Below are positions 52,789 to 61,554 of a stretch of DNA of 63,848 nucleotides, piece by piece; within the stretch, counting starts at the first letter, position 1; every line of letters begins with the position of its first letter. The stretch lies in contig CALFNN010000041.1 of NCBI GenBank assembly GCA_937902925.1, forward strand, positions 1-63,848. Reading direction: 5' to 3'. The stretch comes from an uncultured Opitutaceae bacterium (GTDB lineage Bacteria; Verrucomicrobiota; Verrucomicrobiia; Opitutales; Opitutaceae). A program made the position numbers and the translations under genes. A model generated the notes under the pieces. The model was not told where the DNA came from. It did no database searches and saw only the letters and a program-made list of their open reading frames with translations.

Positions 52789-54039
52789 GTGAACGAGAAG
52801 AAACCGCTCTGGCCCGTCGCGTCGCTGCTGGTCCTCACGGGGTTCAACTTGTTCGATTACCTCGACCGGACGATCCTTGCCTCGGTGCTGCCAAGGGTCC
52901 GGGAGGACCTCGGCCTCACTTATCAGCAGGGTGGCAGCCTGACGACGGCGTTCATGCTCGGCTATTTTTTAACGTCGCCGATCTTCGGCTATCTGGGCGA
53001 CCGGGTGCCGCGACGCTGGCTGATCACGGCTGGCGTGGCGGTCTGGAGTCTTGGGACGCTCCTGTCGGGCAAGGCGCCCGGTTTCGGCACGCTCCTGGCT
53101 TTTCGCGCGCTCGTGGGCTTTGGCGAGGCGAGTTTCGGCACCATCAGCCCGAGCTGGATCGCCGACCTGTTTCCGACCGCGCGGCGCAACAACGCGATCA
53201 CGATCTTTTATTTTGCGATCCCGGTCGGTTCGGCGATCGGCTACGTGCTCGGTGGATGGATCGCGGTGCATTATGGCTGGCGCGCGGCGTTCGGGTTTGC
53301 GGGATTTGCGGGACTGGCGCTCGCCGGCGCGCTGCTGCTCCTGCGGGAGCCACCGCGGGGCGCGAGTGACCGCGTGGCCGTCGCCGCGCATGGCACCGTG
53401 GTCGGCTGGAGCGTCTATCGCGAGCTGGCGCGCTTTCCGCGCTACGTGCTCGTGGTCCTCGGCTACACGGCCCAGACGTTCGCGATGGGTGGATTTCAAA
53501 ACTGGGCGCCGACGTTCCTCTGCGAAGTCCACGGGATGAAGCTCGACGCCGCCGATCTATTTTTCGGCGGCTCGCTGGCGGCGACGGGCCTCGTCGCGAC
53601 GCTGGCGGGCGGATTCACGGCGACGTGGTGGCAGCGCCGGACGGGGATGGGCTATGCGTGGGTGCTCGCGCTGAGCGCCGCCGCCGCGGCGCCCGTGGCC
53701 TTTGCGGCGTTTTCCGTGACGGACCTGAATTTCGCGCGGACGCTGCTCGTGCTGGCGATGTTCCTGCTCTTTCTTTCCACCGGGCCGGTGAACACCCTCA
53801 TCCTTGAAACGGTGCCGATCCACATGCGGGCCAGCTCGATGGCGGCGTCGATTTTCGTCATCCACTTGTTTGGCGACCTGTGGTCGCCGCAGTTCGTCGG
53901 CTATCTCTCCGATCGTTGGGGCGGCCTGCAGCGTGCGGTGCTATGGGTGCTCCCCATCGCCCTGGTCGTGAGCGCGTTTTTTTGGTCGTGGCTCGTCTGG
54001 TGGACCAAACGGGAGAAGGCGGCGGCCGCCTCAGCCTGA
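52789..54039 (+). CDS. Major facilitator superfamily transporter (spinster-like)
   Basis: A 416-residue inner-membrane transporter with 12 predicted hydrophobic segments. The start region FNLFDYLDRTILASVLPRVREDLGLTYQQGG, the MFS loop motif GYLGDRVPRRWLI and RALVGFGEASFGTISPSWIADLFP are typical of the spinster/Spns branch, whose members carry lipids or organic acids. The substrate cannot be read from sequence. The start is GTG 52789 (GTGAACGAG); there is no ATG nearby. Its last nine bases overlap the convergent ispH gene. Confidence 0.88.
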   Translation: MNEKKPLWPVASLLVLTGFNLFDYLDRTILASVLPRVREDLGLTYQQGGSLTTAFMLGYFLTSPIFGYLGDRVPRRWLITAGVAVWSLGTLLSGKAPGFGTLLAFRALVGFGEASFGTISPSWIADLFPTARRNNAITIFYFAIPVGSAIGYVLGGWIAVHYGWRAAFGFAGFAGLALAGALLLLREPPRGASDRVAVAAHGTVVGWSVYRELARFPRYVLVVLGYTAQTFAMGGFQNWAPTFLCEVHGMKLDAADLFFGGSLAATGLVATLAGGFTATWWQRRTGMGYAWVLALSAAAAAPVAFAAFSVTDLNFARTLLVLAMFLLFLSTGPVNTLILETVPIHMRASSMAASIFVIHLFGDLWSPQFVGYLSDRWGGLQRAVLWVLPIALVVSAFFWSWLVWWTKREKAAAASA

Positions 54040-55767
54040 CTGCCCGAGGTCCCGCAGGACTTCGTCCACGCTGCGCAGGGCGGCGCCGGGGAAGAATGAA
54101 TTTATCCGCGTGATCGCCTGCTGGATGATCCCATCCGGACACGACGCGCCACCGGTGATGAGCACGCGTTTCGGCGGCCCGTCGGGGACCTGCCGACCGG
54201 GCCAGAGCGCCCGCAACTCCGTGCGCCCCGCGCCGGCGCCGACGTAGAGATAATGCTCGACCGCCTCGTGCGACCGAATGCTGCGCTCGGACTGGATGAA
54301 GTAGGCGCGGGCGCCGAGCGTCTGCTCGCACAGCCGGAAGAGCTGGTAGGTGTTGGAGGAATTTTTCCCCCCGATCACGAATGCCGCGTCGAGCGGTTCC
54401 GTCAGGGCGCGGCTCAGCGCGTCCTGGTTGACCTGGGTGGCATAGCAGAGCGTGTCGCGCCGGGCGCTGCCGCCCACGCGGCCGTCGTCGCCGAATTTCG
54501 CCCGGTAGACCTCGCGGAGGTGCTCGATGATGGCGACGGTCTCGTTCATCAGCAGCGTCGTCTGGTTGACAACCGCCACGCGGTCGAGATGGCGGGTGGC
54601 GTCGAAACCCGGCGTGTGACGGCCGCCGAAGAGGTCGTGGAACCGGGCATCGCGCCCGGCATCGGTGCTCGCGACGATCTCGCCGAGCTGGTGGGCCTCG
54701 TCGAGGTTGCGGACGATCACGGCGTGCGCGTGCCGCCGGGTGTTGGAAAACGTCGCCTTCGTCTCCTCATGCTCGCGCTTGCCGTGGATGATGACGGTGT
54801 AGCCCTCGCGACCGTAGGCGCGGGCGGCCTTCCAGACCTTCTCGACGAGCATGCACGTGGCGTCGTATTGGCAGACGGCGATGCCCTTGCGGACGAGACG
54901 GCGCTTGTCCTCGTCGGTGGCGCCGAACGCCGGGATGATCACGATGTCGTCGGGCGTGAGCGTGTCCCACAGGAGCGGCGCCCCGGGCGCATCGGTCGCC
55001 GGCCGGCCATCCGTCGTGTAGGCGACGCTCTTGTCGGTCTGCAGGTAACGCAGGCCGCGGCGCAGGAGATCCTCGTTGACGAATGGATTGTGGATCAGCT
55101 CGGAGAGCATGAACACCCGGCGGCCGGGGTTCTCCGCGAGGGTTTCATAGGCGCGCTCGATGGCGTTTTTCACCCCGAGGCAGAAACCGAAATGACTCGG
55201 GATGACGTAGCGCACCGCCCCGAAATCGAGCGTGATCGGCGCCGCGGCGGAACGCTCGTGCTGGCGGGCAAGCGCCTTGATCGCGGTGCACAGCCGGGAC
55301 TGGTAAAGCGCGCCGGCGGCCGCGTCCTGGGCGTAGATCGCCGCATTCCGTTCCAGCGCGGGGCGAAACTTGTAGATGAAATCGCTCTCGCCGAGATGCA
55401 GGTAGGGAATCTCGACGAGGTGCGGCTCGAGCCCAACAAGCAGCGCGGCGAGCGAGGGCGCGAGCCCGGCGGGATTGGCCGCGAGCTCGTCGATGGATTG
55501 GAAGCCGATCTCGGAATCCGCCGGCGTTCCGGCGACCTGCGCGAGACAGACCCGGTAGCTCCGCCCGCCCGCCGTGGTGGAAAACTGCTCGGCGGGCGGC
55601 GTGTGCTGGGCAAATGCCGACTCGAGCCGCGCGGTGGCCATCGCGAGATCGCTGCCCGTGAAGGCCAGCCCGGCCTTGGATCCGAGGCGCCGCACGGCGA
55701 GCTGGTTGCTCGCGTTGAACGCGAGGACGGCGAAAAGCTCCGCGGAAGTGGCTGGCGGCACGGACAT
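54031..55767 (-). CDS. ispH: 4-hydroxy-3-methylbut-2-enyl diphosphate reductase with long N-terminal extension
   Basis: IspH carries out the last step of the MEP isoprenoid pathway, reducing HMBPP to IPP and DMAPP with an iron-sulfur cluster. The 578-residue protein has a complete IspH core from about residue 190: GFCLGV (Cys196), SELIHNPFV, PAFGATDED, YDATCMLVEKVW (Cys305), IIHGKREHEETKAT, NQTTLLMNET, DTLCYATQ (Cys441), IGGKNSSNTYQL and ITGGASCPD. PAFGA and HGKxxHEET are features of the plant/cyanobacterial IspH type rather than the E. coli type. Residues 1-185 are an extension with no motif I know. HK and a small gene lie upstream on the same strand, 57 bases away. Confidence 0.93.
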   Translation of the reverse strand: MSVPPATSAELFAVLAFNASNQLAVRRLGSKAGLAFTGSDLAMATARLESAFAQHTPPAEQFSTTAGGRSYRVCLAQVAGTPADSEIGFQSIDELAANPAGLAPSLAALLVGLEPHLVEIPYLHLGESDFIYKFRPALERNAAIYAQDAAAGALYQSRLCTAIKALARQHERSAAAPITLDFGAVRYVIPSHFGFCLGVKNAIERAYETLAENPGRRVFMLSELIHNPFVNEDLLRRGLRYLQTDKSVAYTTDGRPATDAPGAPLLWDTLTPDDIVIIPAFGATDEDKRRLVRKGIAVCQYDATCMLVEKVWKAARAYGREGYTVIIHGKREHEETKATFSNTRRHAHAVIVRNLDEAHQLGEIVASTDAGRDARFHDLFGGRHTPGFDATRHLDRVAVVNQTTLLMNETVAIIEHLREVYRAKFGDDGRVGGSARRDTLCYATQVNQDALSRALTEPLDAAFVIGGKNSSNTYQLFRLCEQTLGARAYFIQSERSIRSHEAVEHYLYVGAGAGRTELRALWPGRQVPDGPPKRVLITGGASCPDGIIQQAITRINSFFPGAALRSVDEVLRDLGQSG

Positions 55768-55824
55768 GCGCGCCCAACGTGGCTGCGGAAGGCGCGGACG
55801 GCAAGGGCAAGGCGCCGCCGCCGA

Positions 55825-57711
55825 TCAAGCCGCCGGCAGCCGCACGCGAAAGGTGGCGCCCCGGCCCGGTTCGCTGTCCGCGGTGATCGTGCCCTGCATC
55901 GACTCCACGAGCCGCCGGGCGATGAACAAGCCGAGGCCCGTGGAATGCTCCCCCGCCGTCGGCTTGGCCGACAGCCGGGAAAAACGTTGAAAAAGCCTGA
56001 CGTGGTCCGCGGCCGTCAGGCCGGGGCCGCCGTCGGTCACGGCCAGCTCCACCGTGTCGCCGACGCGCGAGCCGCCGACGGAGATGGCGCTCCCGCGGAA
56101 GGAATATTTGACGGCGTTCGACACGAGATTGTCCAGGATCCGCCGGGCCGCGAGCGGGTCGGCCAGCGCGACGAGCGCGGTGGTGCCCGGCGTGACGGCG
56201 AGGGTGATTTCCTTGGCCGCGGCCGCCGGCGCATAGTCGCTGACAACCGCGGCGAGCAACGGCGCCAGATCGAGCGGGCAGGGCGCGAGTTCGGCCGGAC
56301 CGCTGTCGAGCTTGTTCATCTCGAGCAGGTGCCGGACCATCGCCAGCATGCCCTCGGCGGTCGTGTGAATCTGGCGGACGTCGTCCGCCGAGCCCGCGTT
56401 CATCAACCAGAGGTCGGCGAGGCCGATGATGCTGGCGAGGGGATTTTTCAGGTCGTGCGCGGCGATGCCGAGGAGGTCGTTCTTTTCCTGGTCCGCGCGC
56501 AGCAGGTCGCGGACGGCGCGGTCGAGTTGCTCGCGTTGCGCCGCCAGCTCCCGGTTGAGCCGGGTGAGCTCGGTGGATTTCTGGCGTTCGAGCTCCGCCT
56601 CGCGCCGGGTGCGATCGAGTTCGTAGGAAATCTGGAGGTGGCGGAGGCGGCGGGAGGATTCCTCGTTGAAGACGGCGGACTGGATTTCCGCGAACTTCCG
56701 GTGATGCCGCAGGGCCGAGGCGGGGTCGCCGAGCAGTTCGTGGGCGCGCGCCAGTTCGCGATGGATGGCGAACTCGACGGCCCGGACGCCGAGCGGTTGG
56801 GCCTGCGCGAGCGCGGCCTCGAGCAATTTGCGCGCGGCCGGCGGGGAAAAGAACGGCGCCGCCTCCTCGGTGTGCAATGCACCCAGAAACATCCGGGCCT
56901 CGGCCTGGGCGCGCTGGTCGCCGGTGCGCTGGGCCGTGGCGAGTGCCGACTCAAAATGCCGGGCGGAACCGGCAAAGTCGCCATGAGCCCGGCAGATCTT
57001 GCCCAGATTGGAGAGCACGTTGGCCTCCTCGGCGTGGTCCGCGAGTTCGTGGAAGAGCTCCAGCGCCCGGAGGCAGTGCGCGCGCGCCGGGACGGGCTCG
57101 CCGAGATTGAGGCAGGTTTCGCCCAGGTTGTTGAGAGTGCGGGCGGCGAACGCGGTGTCGGCGAGGGTCTCGCTGATCGCGAGGCTTTCCTCGAAGCAGC
57201 GCCGGGCCTCGGCATAGCGACCGAGTTCGTCGAGCACGACCCCGATGCTGCCCAGGGCGCCGGCCTCGCCGCGCCGGTCGCCGAGCTCACGGCGGATCGA
57301 GAGTGCGCGTTCGTAGAGCGCGAGCGCCTTCTCGAAGGCACCGAGGCACCAATGGACGTTGCCCGCGAGCACGCCCGCCTTCGCCACCCCCAGCCGGTCG
57401 CCAAGCGCCTCGTAGAGCGACTGCGACTCCGTGTTCTGGACGAGGGCGAGTTCGTAGTTGCCGAGGATGCGGTTGCCGATGGAGAGCAACTCGAGCGCCC
57501 GGGCGAGATGGCTCCGGGCGCCCGGCGTGGCCGCGCGGTCGGCCGCCTCGCGCAGCACCGGAAGCCGGGCGTCGATCTCCGCAATCACGGCGGTGGTCTC
57601 GCCGTAAAGACGGCCGTGCGCGGACTGAAGGTCGCTGGCGATGTTGGAATCCGTGGCGGCCGCCGGTGTGGTCACAGGCCGGAATGCTGCAAGCCGGCGT
57701 TCCGAGTTCAA
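55825..57711 (-). CDS. Soluble histidine kinase with N-terminal TPR domain
   Basis: A 628-residue sensor kinase with no membrane segment or signal peptide, so it senses a cytoplasmic cue. Residues about 65-345 hold six or more tetratricopeptide repeats (ALALYERALSIRRELGDRRGEAGALGSIGVVLDELGRYAEARRCFEESL and similar). A coiled coil (345-410) leads to the H-box AAHDLKNPLAS with His419. The ATPase domain has the N-box NLVSNAVKYS, DGGPGL, and GLGLFIARRLVE. No receiver domain or response-regulator gene is adjacent, so its partner is unknown. Expression with ispH is likely because the two lie 57 bases apart. Confidence 0.9.
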   Translation of the reverse strand: MNSERRLAAFRPVTTPAAATDSNIASDLQSAHGRLYGETTAVIAEIDARLPVLREAADRAATPGARSHLARALELLSIGNRILGNYELALVQNTESQSLYEALGDRLGVAKAGVLAGNVHWCLGAFEKALALYERALSIRRELGDRRGEAGALGSIGVVLDELGRYAEARRCFEESLAISETLADTAFAARTLNNLGETCLNLGEPVPARAHCLRALELFHELADHAEEANVLSNLGKICRAHGDFAGSARHFESALATAQRTGDQRAQAEARMFLGALHTEEAAPFFSPPAARKLLEAALAQAQPLGVRAVEFAIHRELARAHELLGDPASALRHHRKFAEIQSAVFNEESSRRLRHLQISYELDRTRREAELERQKSTELTRLNRELAAQREQLDRAVRDLLRADQEKNDLLGIAAHDLKNPLASIIGLADLWLMNAGSADDVRQIHTTAEGMLAMVRHLLEMNKLDSGPAELAPCPLDLAPLLAAVVSDYAPAAAAKEITLAVTPGTTALVALADPLAARRILDNLVSNAVKYSFRGSAISVGGSRVGDTVELAVTDGGPGLTAADHVRLFQRFSRLSAKPTAGEHSTGLGLFIARRLVESMQGTITADSEPGRGATFRVRLPAA

Positions 57712-57770
57712 TCCCCGTGCGGTAGGGTGTTCAGCCCTGACGCCAATATCTGGCGCAACTCGCCGGCGCT

Positions 57771-58022
57771 TTACTCCGCCTCCGCCTCGTCGTCGTCGAA
57801 CGGATTGCCGACGAATTCCGTTCCGAAGAAATCCTCGGCCTCGAGCACCGCCATCACGCCGGCGGTCACATGGCCGCGGTCGGCGGCATCGAGCTGCGGG
57901 TAGTCCATGTTGACCAGCTCGGCGATGCCGGCGCGGGCGTGCGCGCGATCAGTCCCGCCGGCGAGAAAGTCGTCGGCCCGGCTGGCGATTTCGTCGATGA
58001 TCGGACGCAGATCGAGCGGCAT
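57771..58022 (-). CDS. Small acidic hypothetical protein
   Basis: An 83-residue acidic protein starting MPLDLRPIIDEIASRADDFLAGGTDRAHARAG and ending FFGTEFVGNPFDDDEAEAE. It is helical with no signal peptide. I recognise no family. The ATG at 58022 is chosen because the upstream frame (to 58133) contains an unlikely hydrophobic start that would overlap pcm. It lies upstream of the histidine kinase on the same strand (59 bases) and is divergent from pcm, sharing the region that holds the pcm promoter. Confidence 0.65.
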   Translation of the reverse strand: MPLDLRPIIDEIASRADDFLAGGTDRAHARAGIAELVNMDYPQLDAADRGHVTAGVMAVLEAEDFFGTEFVGNPFDDDEAEAE

Positions 58023-58075
58023 GACCGTGGGAAAATAGGGCGGAGCCCGCCGGGATGGCAACTCGCGGAGGCATC

Positions 58076-58104
58076 TTGCCAATGGGAAAAATCCGGCCGA
58101 TAAT
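58076..58104 (+). promoter_or_regulatory. Sigma-70-type promoter of pcm
   Basis: TTGCCA (58076-58081), a 17-base spacer and GATAAT (58099-58104) form a good consensus promoter. A strong ribosome-binding site AAGGAGGAGG (58111-58120) follows, and the start codon lies at 58126, so the leader would be very short. Confidence 0.65.
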
Positions 58105-58125
58105 ACGCCAAAGGAGGAGGCCGTC

Positions 58126-58719
58126 ATGTCCACTTCGATGTTGCACCCGCCGGTCGAGCGCGCGCTGCGCGCCGTTTCCCGAGGTTATTTTTTGCCGCCT
58201 GCCTGGCGGTCATGCGCCGCGGCGGACGAGCCGCTGCCGATCGGTTTTGGCCAGACCACCTCGCAGCCGTCGTTGGTGGCGCGGATCCTCGATGAGCTCG
58301 CACTCACGGGCGAGAGCCGTGTGCTCGAGGTCGGCACGGGTTCGGGTTACCAAACCGCGCTGCTCGCGGAACTCGCGGGCGAGGTCTTCACCGTCGAGCG
58401 CCTCTCCGTGCTGGCGGTGGCGGCGCGGGAGCGGCTTGGCGCCCGCGGCTATCGCAATATCCGTTACTGGACTGGCGATGGCTCGGCCGGCTGGCCGAAT
58501 GCGGCGCCGTTCGACGCGATCGTCGTTTCCGCCGCCGCCGAGACGGTGCCGCCCGCGCTGCTCGAGCAACTCGGGCCGGGCGGCCGGATGATCGTGCCGC
58601 TCGGTCCACCGCAGGGCGAACAGGTGCTGGTGCGATTCGACAAGGATGACGATGGCCGGGTGAGCGAGCACGAATTGGGCGGGGTGCGGTTTGTGCCGCT
58701 GGTGGTCGACGCGCTGTAG
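58126..58719 (+). CDS. pcm: Protein-L-isoaspartate O-methyltransferase family protein
   Basis: A 197-residue S-adenosylmethionine-dependent methyltransferase that repairs isoaspartyl residues in damaged proteins. Family text includes FGQTTSQPSLVARIL, VLEVGTGSGYQTALLAELAGEVFTVERL (SAM-binding motif I), NIRYWTGDGSAGWP and FDAIVVSAAAETVP, and PLGPPQGEQVLVRF. The expected substrate-loop TISQP appears as TTSQP. It is slightly shorter at the N-terminus than E. coli Pcm (208 residues). The start is fixed by the ribosome-binding site AAGGAGGAGG and the promoter just upstream. Confidence 0.9.
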   Translation: MSTSMLHPPVERALRAVSRGYFLPPAWRSCAAADEPLPIGFGQTTSQPSLVARILDELALTGESRVLEVGTGSGYQTALLAELAGEVFTVERLSVLAVAARERLGARGYRNIRYWTGDGSAGWPNAAPFDAIVVSAAAETVPPALLEQLGPGGRMIVPLGPPQGEQVLVRFDKDDDGRVSEHELGGVRFVPLVVDAL

Positions 58720-58877
58720 GGCGGGCGGATGGGGGGCCGGTTGCCACGATCGCAACTTTGCCGGACCGAATGACGGCCGCGAAGTCGAGGCGCGGCCGGC
58801 GGAAGAATTACTTTGTAACGGAAGGTGTTTTTCCGGGTTAATCGAGATGCGTCGCCGGTCCCTCAAAATTTCGCCCC

Positions 58878-61415
58878 ATGAATCCAGACGCTTCCCCGCG
58901 CCCCGCATCCTCTCCGCCCGCCTCGCATGGGTTCGACGGCCAGGCCTCGTGGTTGAGCCGGATCGGTGGCGGCGTGCTTTCCGATGGCCGGCAGGCGCTG
59001 CGCCAGCTGCGGAAAAACAAGAGCCTCGCGGCGGTGACCCTGGCGACGCTCGCGCTGTGCATCGGCGCCACGACAGCGATTTTTTCCACCGTCTATTCGC
59101 TGTTGCTGAAGCCGCTGCCGTTCCATGAACCGGAGCGGATCGTGGAGCTCTACACCTCGGCGCAGAAGGCCGGGTTGAACCACATGCCGGCGAACGTCCC
59201 GTTCTACCTCGATTACTCGAAGAACGCGACGTCGTATGACGGCGTCGGGCTGTGGACGTTTTTCTACGCGATGATGGGCAAGGACGATGCGACCGTGCGC
59301 GTGCCGGGCGCGCGGATGACGGCCGAGTTGTTCGACATCCTGCGGGTCCAGCCCGTCCTCGGGAGTTTTTTCACCAAGGAGCAGGATCGGCCGGGCGCGG
59401 ACAAGGTGATCGTGCTGACGCAGTCCTACTGGCAGACGGAGTTCGCCGAGAGCCCGGAAGTGCTGGGACGGGAAATCTGGATCGACAGCGAGGCCTACAA
59501 GGTGATCGGCGTGGCGCCGCGGATCTTCGAGGCGTTCGATGCGCGGGTAAAATTTGTCACGCCGCTCTCGTGGGACCCACGGCAGGAGAATCCCCAGGGG
59601 CGCTATGGGGTCGGCATCCAGTTGTTCGGGCGGCTGAAGCCCGGTGCGTCGATCGGCCAGGCGGATGCCGAAGCGAAGACTCTCGAGAAACGTTACGTCG
59701 ACGCCTCGCCGCCGCCGGTGAAGGAGTTCGTCGATCGCTCCGGCATGACGATGAATGTCGGCGGCGTGCAGGAGCAGCGGGTGCAGCCCGTGCGGCCGAC
59801 CTTGTTCATGCTGCAAGGCGGCGTCGCGTTTGTGCTGCTCATCGGCTGCGTGAATGTCGCGAACCTGCTGCTGGTCCGCTCCAACGCCCGCCAGTCCGAG
59901 CTCGCGATCCGCTCGGCGCTCGGCGCGGGCCGCGTCACGATCGCGCGCCAGCTCATCCTGGAAAGCCTGCTGCTCACTTCGCTCGGTGCGGCGCTCGGCC
60001 TCGGGCTGGCGTGGGGCGAGTTGCGCGTGACCAACTACTATCTCGCGAAGATGCTGCCGCAATCGCTTCCGGCCGCCCTTGACTGGCGGGTGCTGGGCTT
60101 CGCGGTCCTGCTGTCGCTGGTGGTCGGGGTGCTGATCGGGTTGATTCCGGTCGTGCATATTCTGCGGACGAACCTGGCCGAGGTGATCCAGCGCAGTTCG
60201 CGCAGCGCGTCGTCGGGCCGGGGCGTGCGGGCGCTGAGCAGCGTGCTCGTCGTCGCGCAGGTGGCCGTGGCGCTCATGCTGCTCACCGGGGCGGGCCTGC
60301 TGGTGCACAGCTTTGCCCGCGCGTTGGAGATCGATCCCGGGTTCAACCCGCGCGGTGTGGTGACGGCGCGGATCGCGCTGCCGCGGGCGCACCGGGCGAG
60401 CGACGATGCGGCCAACAAGATTCGCGAGCGGCTGCTGCAGGCGATGCGGGAGATTCCCGGCGTCACGTCCGAGGCGCTCGCTTTCGCCACGCCCTTTCAA
60501 GGCGGGCTGCCGATCAACGCGTTCACGCTGGAACAGGACACGCTGCCACCGGGTTCGCCGCAGCCGGGGGCGTTTCGCGTGGTTGTCACGCCGGGCTATC
60601 TCGAGACGCTCGGGCTGAAACTGCTGGAAGGCCGGTTCCTCGAGGAGGCGGACATGGCGCCCGACCGGCACGTGTATGTCGTGGACGAAAGTTTTGCGCG
60701 GAAATTTTTTCCCGGCCGGCCGGCGCTGGGCGGTCGGTTCACGTTTGGCAACCGGCCAGCCAAGGATTCCGACTGGCCGGCAATCGTCGGCGTCGTGAAG
60801 GATGTGCCGCACAACGGCGTGGAGGAAAAGAGCGGGAATCCCTTCATTTATCAGGTCATGCAGGGCGGCCGGCCGGGCGGCCTGACGCTGTTCATGCGCA
60901 CGGAGCGACCGGCGGGCGACGTGGTCGCGGTGCTGCGCGAGAAACTCCATGCCATCGATCCGGCCATCCCGTTGTTTGACGCCGGACCGATGACCGTGGC
61001 GGTCGACACTTCCTTTGACAACCGTCGCGCCGTGATGCTGCTGCTCGCCGCATTCGCCGGGCTCGCCTTGTTCTTGTCCGCGCTCGGCATCTACGGCGTG
61101 CTCGCCTACGACGTCTCGCAACGCACGCGCGAGATCGGCGTGCGCGGCGCGATCGGCGCCTCGCAGGGGCAAATCGTCGGCTTGATCCTGCGGCAAGGGC
61201 TGTGGAAAGCCGGCATCGGCGTCGCGCTGGGGCTGATCGGCGCGGCGTTCGTGAGTCACTCGATGACCAGCCTGCTGTTCGGCGTGAAGCCGACGGATCC
61301 GATTGTTTACGGCGCCGTTTCCGCAGTCCTGATCGCCGTGGCGCTGCTCGCGAGCTACCTGCCGGCGCGGCGCGCAGCGAAAATCGACCCCATCGTGGCG
61401 CTGCGGGACGAGTAA
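58878..61415 (+). CDS. ADOP/MacB-type ABC transporter permease
   Basis: An 845-residue inner-membrane protein with two FtsX-like halves. Each half has a first membrane helix (SLAAVTLATLALCIGATTAIFSTVYSLLL; ALSSVLVVAQVAVALMLLTGAGLLVHSF), a large periplasmic MacB-PCD-like region and three further helices. The start LRQLRKNKSLAAVTLATLALCIGATTA and end ARRAAKIDPIVALRDE are the hallmark of the ADOP family common in Acidobacteria and Verrucomicrobiota. No ATPase gene is adjacent, which is normal for this family. The substrate is unknown. ATG 58878 is the first start of the frame; 158 bases upstream hold no certain promoter, only the small palindrome TTACTTTGTAA at 58808-58818. Confidence 0.9.
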   Translation: MNPDASPRPASSPPASHGFDGQASWLSRIGGGVLSDGRQALRQLRKNKSLAAVTLATLALCIGATTAIFSTVYSLLLKPLPFHEPERIVELYTSAQKAGLNHMPANVPFYLDYSKNATSYDGVGLWTFFYAMMGKDDATVRVPGARMTAELFDILRVQPVLGSFFTKEQDRPGADKVIVLTQSYWQTEFAESPEVLGREIWIDSEAYKVIGVAPRIFEAFDARVKFVTPLSWDPRQENPQGRYGVGIQLFGRLKPGASIGQADAEAKTLEKRYVDASPPPVKEFVDRSGMTMNVGGVQEQRVQPVRPTLFMLQGGVAFVLLIGCVNVANLLLVRSNARQSELAIRSALGAGRVTIARQLILESLLLTSLGAALGLGLAWGELRVTNYYLAKMLPQSLPAALDWRVLGFAVLLSLVVGVLIGLIPVVHILRTNLAEVIQRSSRSASSGRGVRALSSVLVVAQVAVALMLLTGAGLLVHSFARALEIDPGFNPRGVVTARIALPRAHRASDDAANKIRERLLQAMREIPGVTSEALAFATPFQGGLPINAFTLEQDTLPPGSPQPGAFRVVVTPGYLETLGLKLLEGRFLEEADMAPDRHVYVVDESFARKFFPGRPALGGRFTFGNRPAKDSDWPAIVGVVKDVPHNGVEEKSGNPFIYQVMQGGRPGGLTLFMRTERPAGDVVAVLREKLHAIDPAIPLFDAGPMTVAVDTSFDNRRAVMLLLAAFAGLALFLSALGIYGVLAYDVSQRTREIGVRGAIGASQGQIVGLILRQGLWKAGIGVALGLIGAAFVSHSMTSLLFGVKPTDPIVYGAVSAVLIAVALLASYLPARRAAKIDPIVALRDE

Positions 61416-61547
61416 AAGCTCCAAATCTCAAGCTCCAACATCCGATGAAACACCCAGCTTCAAGCGCCGATCAGCGGTGCCTGATTTCGGTCTGGCAATC
61501 GGGTGATTGAAGTTTCTCCGGAGCTTGGAGGTTGGTGCTTTGAGCTT
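61416..61547. repeat. Imperfect long palindrome between convergent gene ends (REP-like)
   Basis: The space between the ADOP permease stop and the alaS stop is almost one large imperfect palindrome. AAGCTCC...AAGCTCCAAC on the left (61416-61439) faces GGAGCTTGGAGGTTGG...GAGCTT on the right (61520-61547). The centre (61467-61490) is CCGATCAG, a six-base loop and CTGATTTCGG. Position between convergent genes and repeated AGCTCCAA units are typical of REP/REPIN-like elements. Only one copy is visible here, so repeat status genome-wide is inference. Confidence 0.5.
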
Positions 61548-61554
61548 CGGCCCG

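Noticed and set aside
54253-57903. A 1216-codon open frame on the + strand antisense to ispH and the histidine kinase
   Set aside because: The translation is Arg/Ala/Gly/Glu-rich without domains, and both genes on the opposite strand have clear family motifs. High GC content removes stops from the antisense frame.
58863-61424. An 853-codon open frame antisense to the ADOP permease
   Set aside because: No recognisable domain and composition of a GC-rich shadow; the sense strand encodes a full ADOP-type permease.
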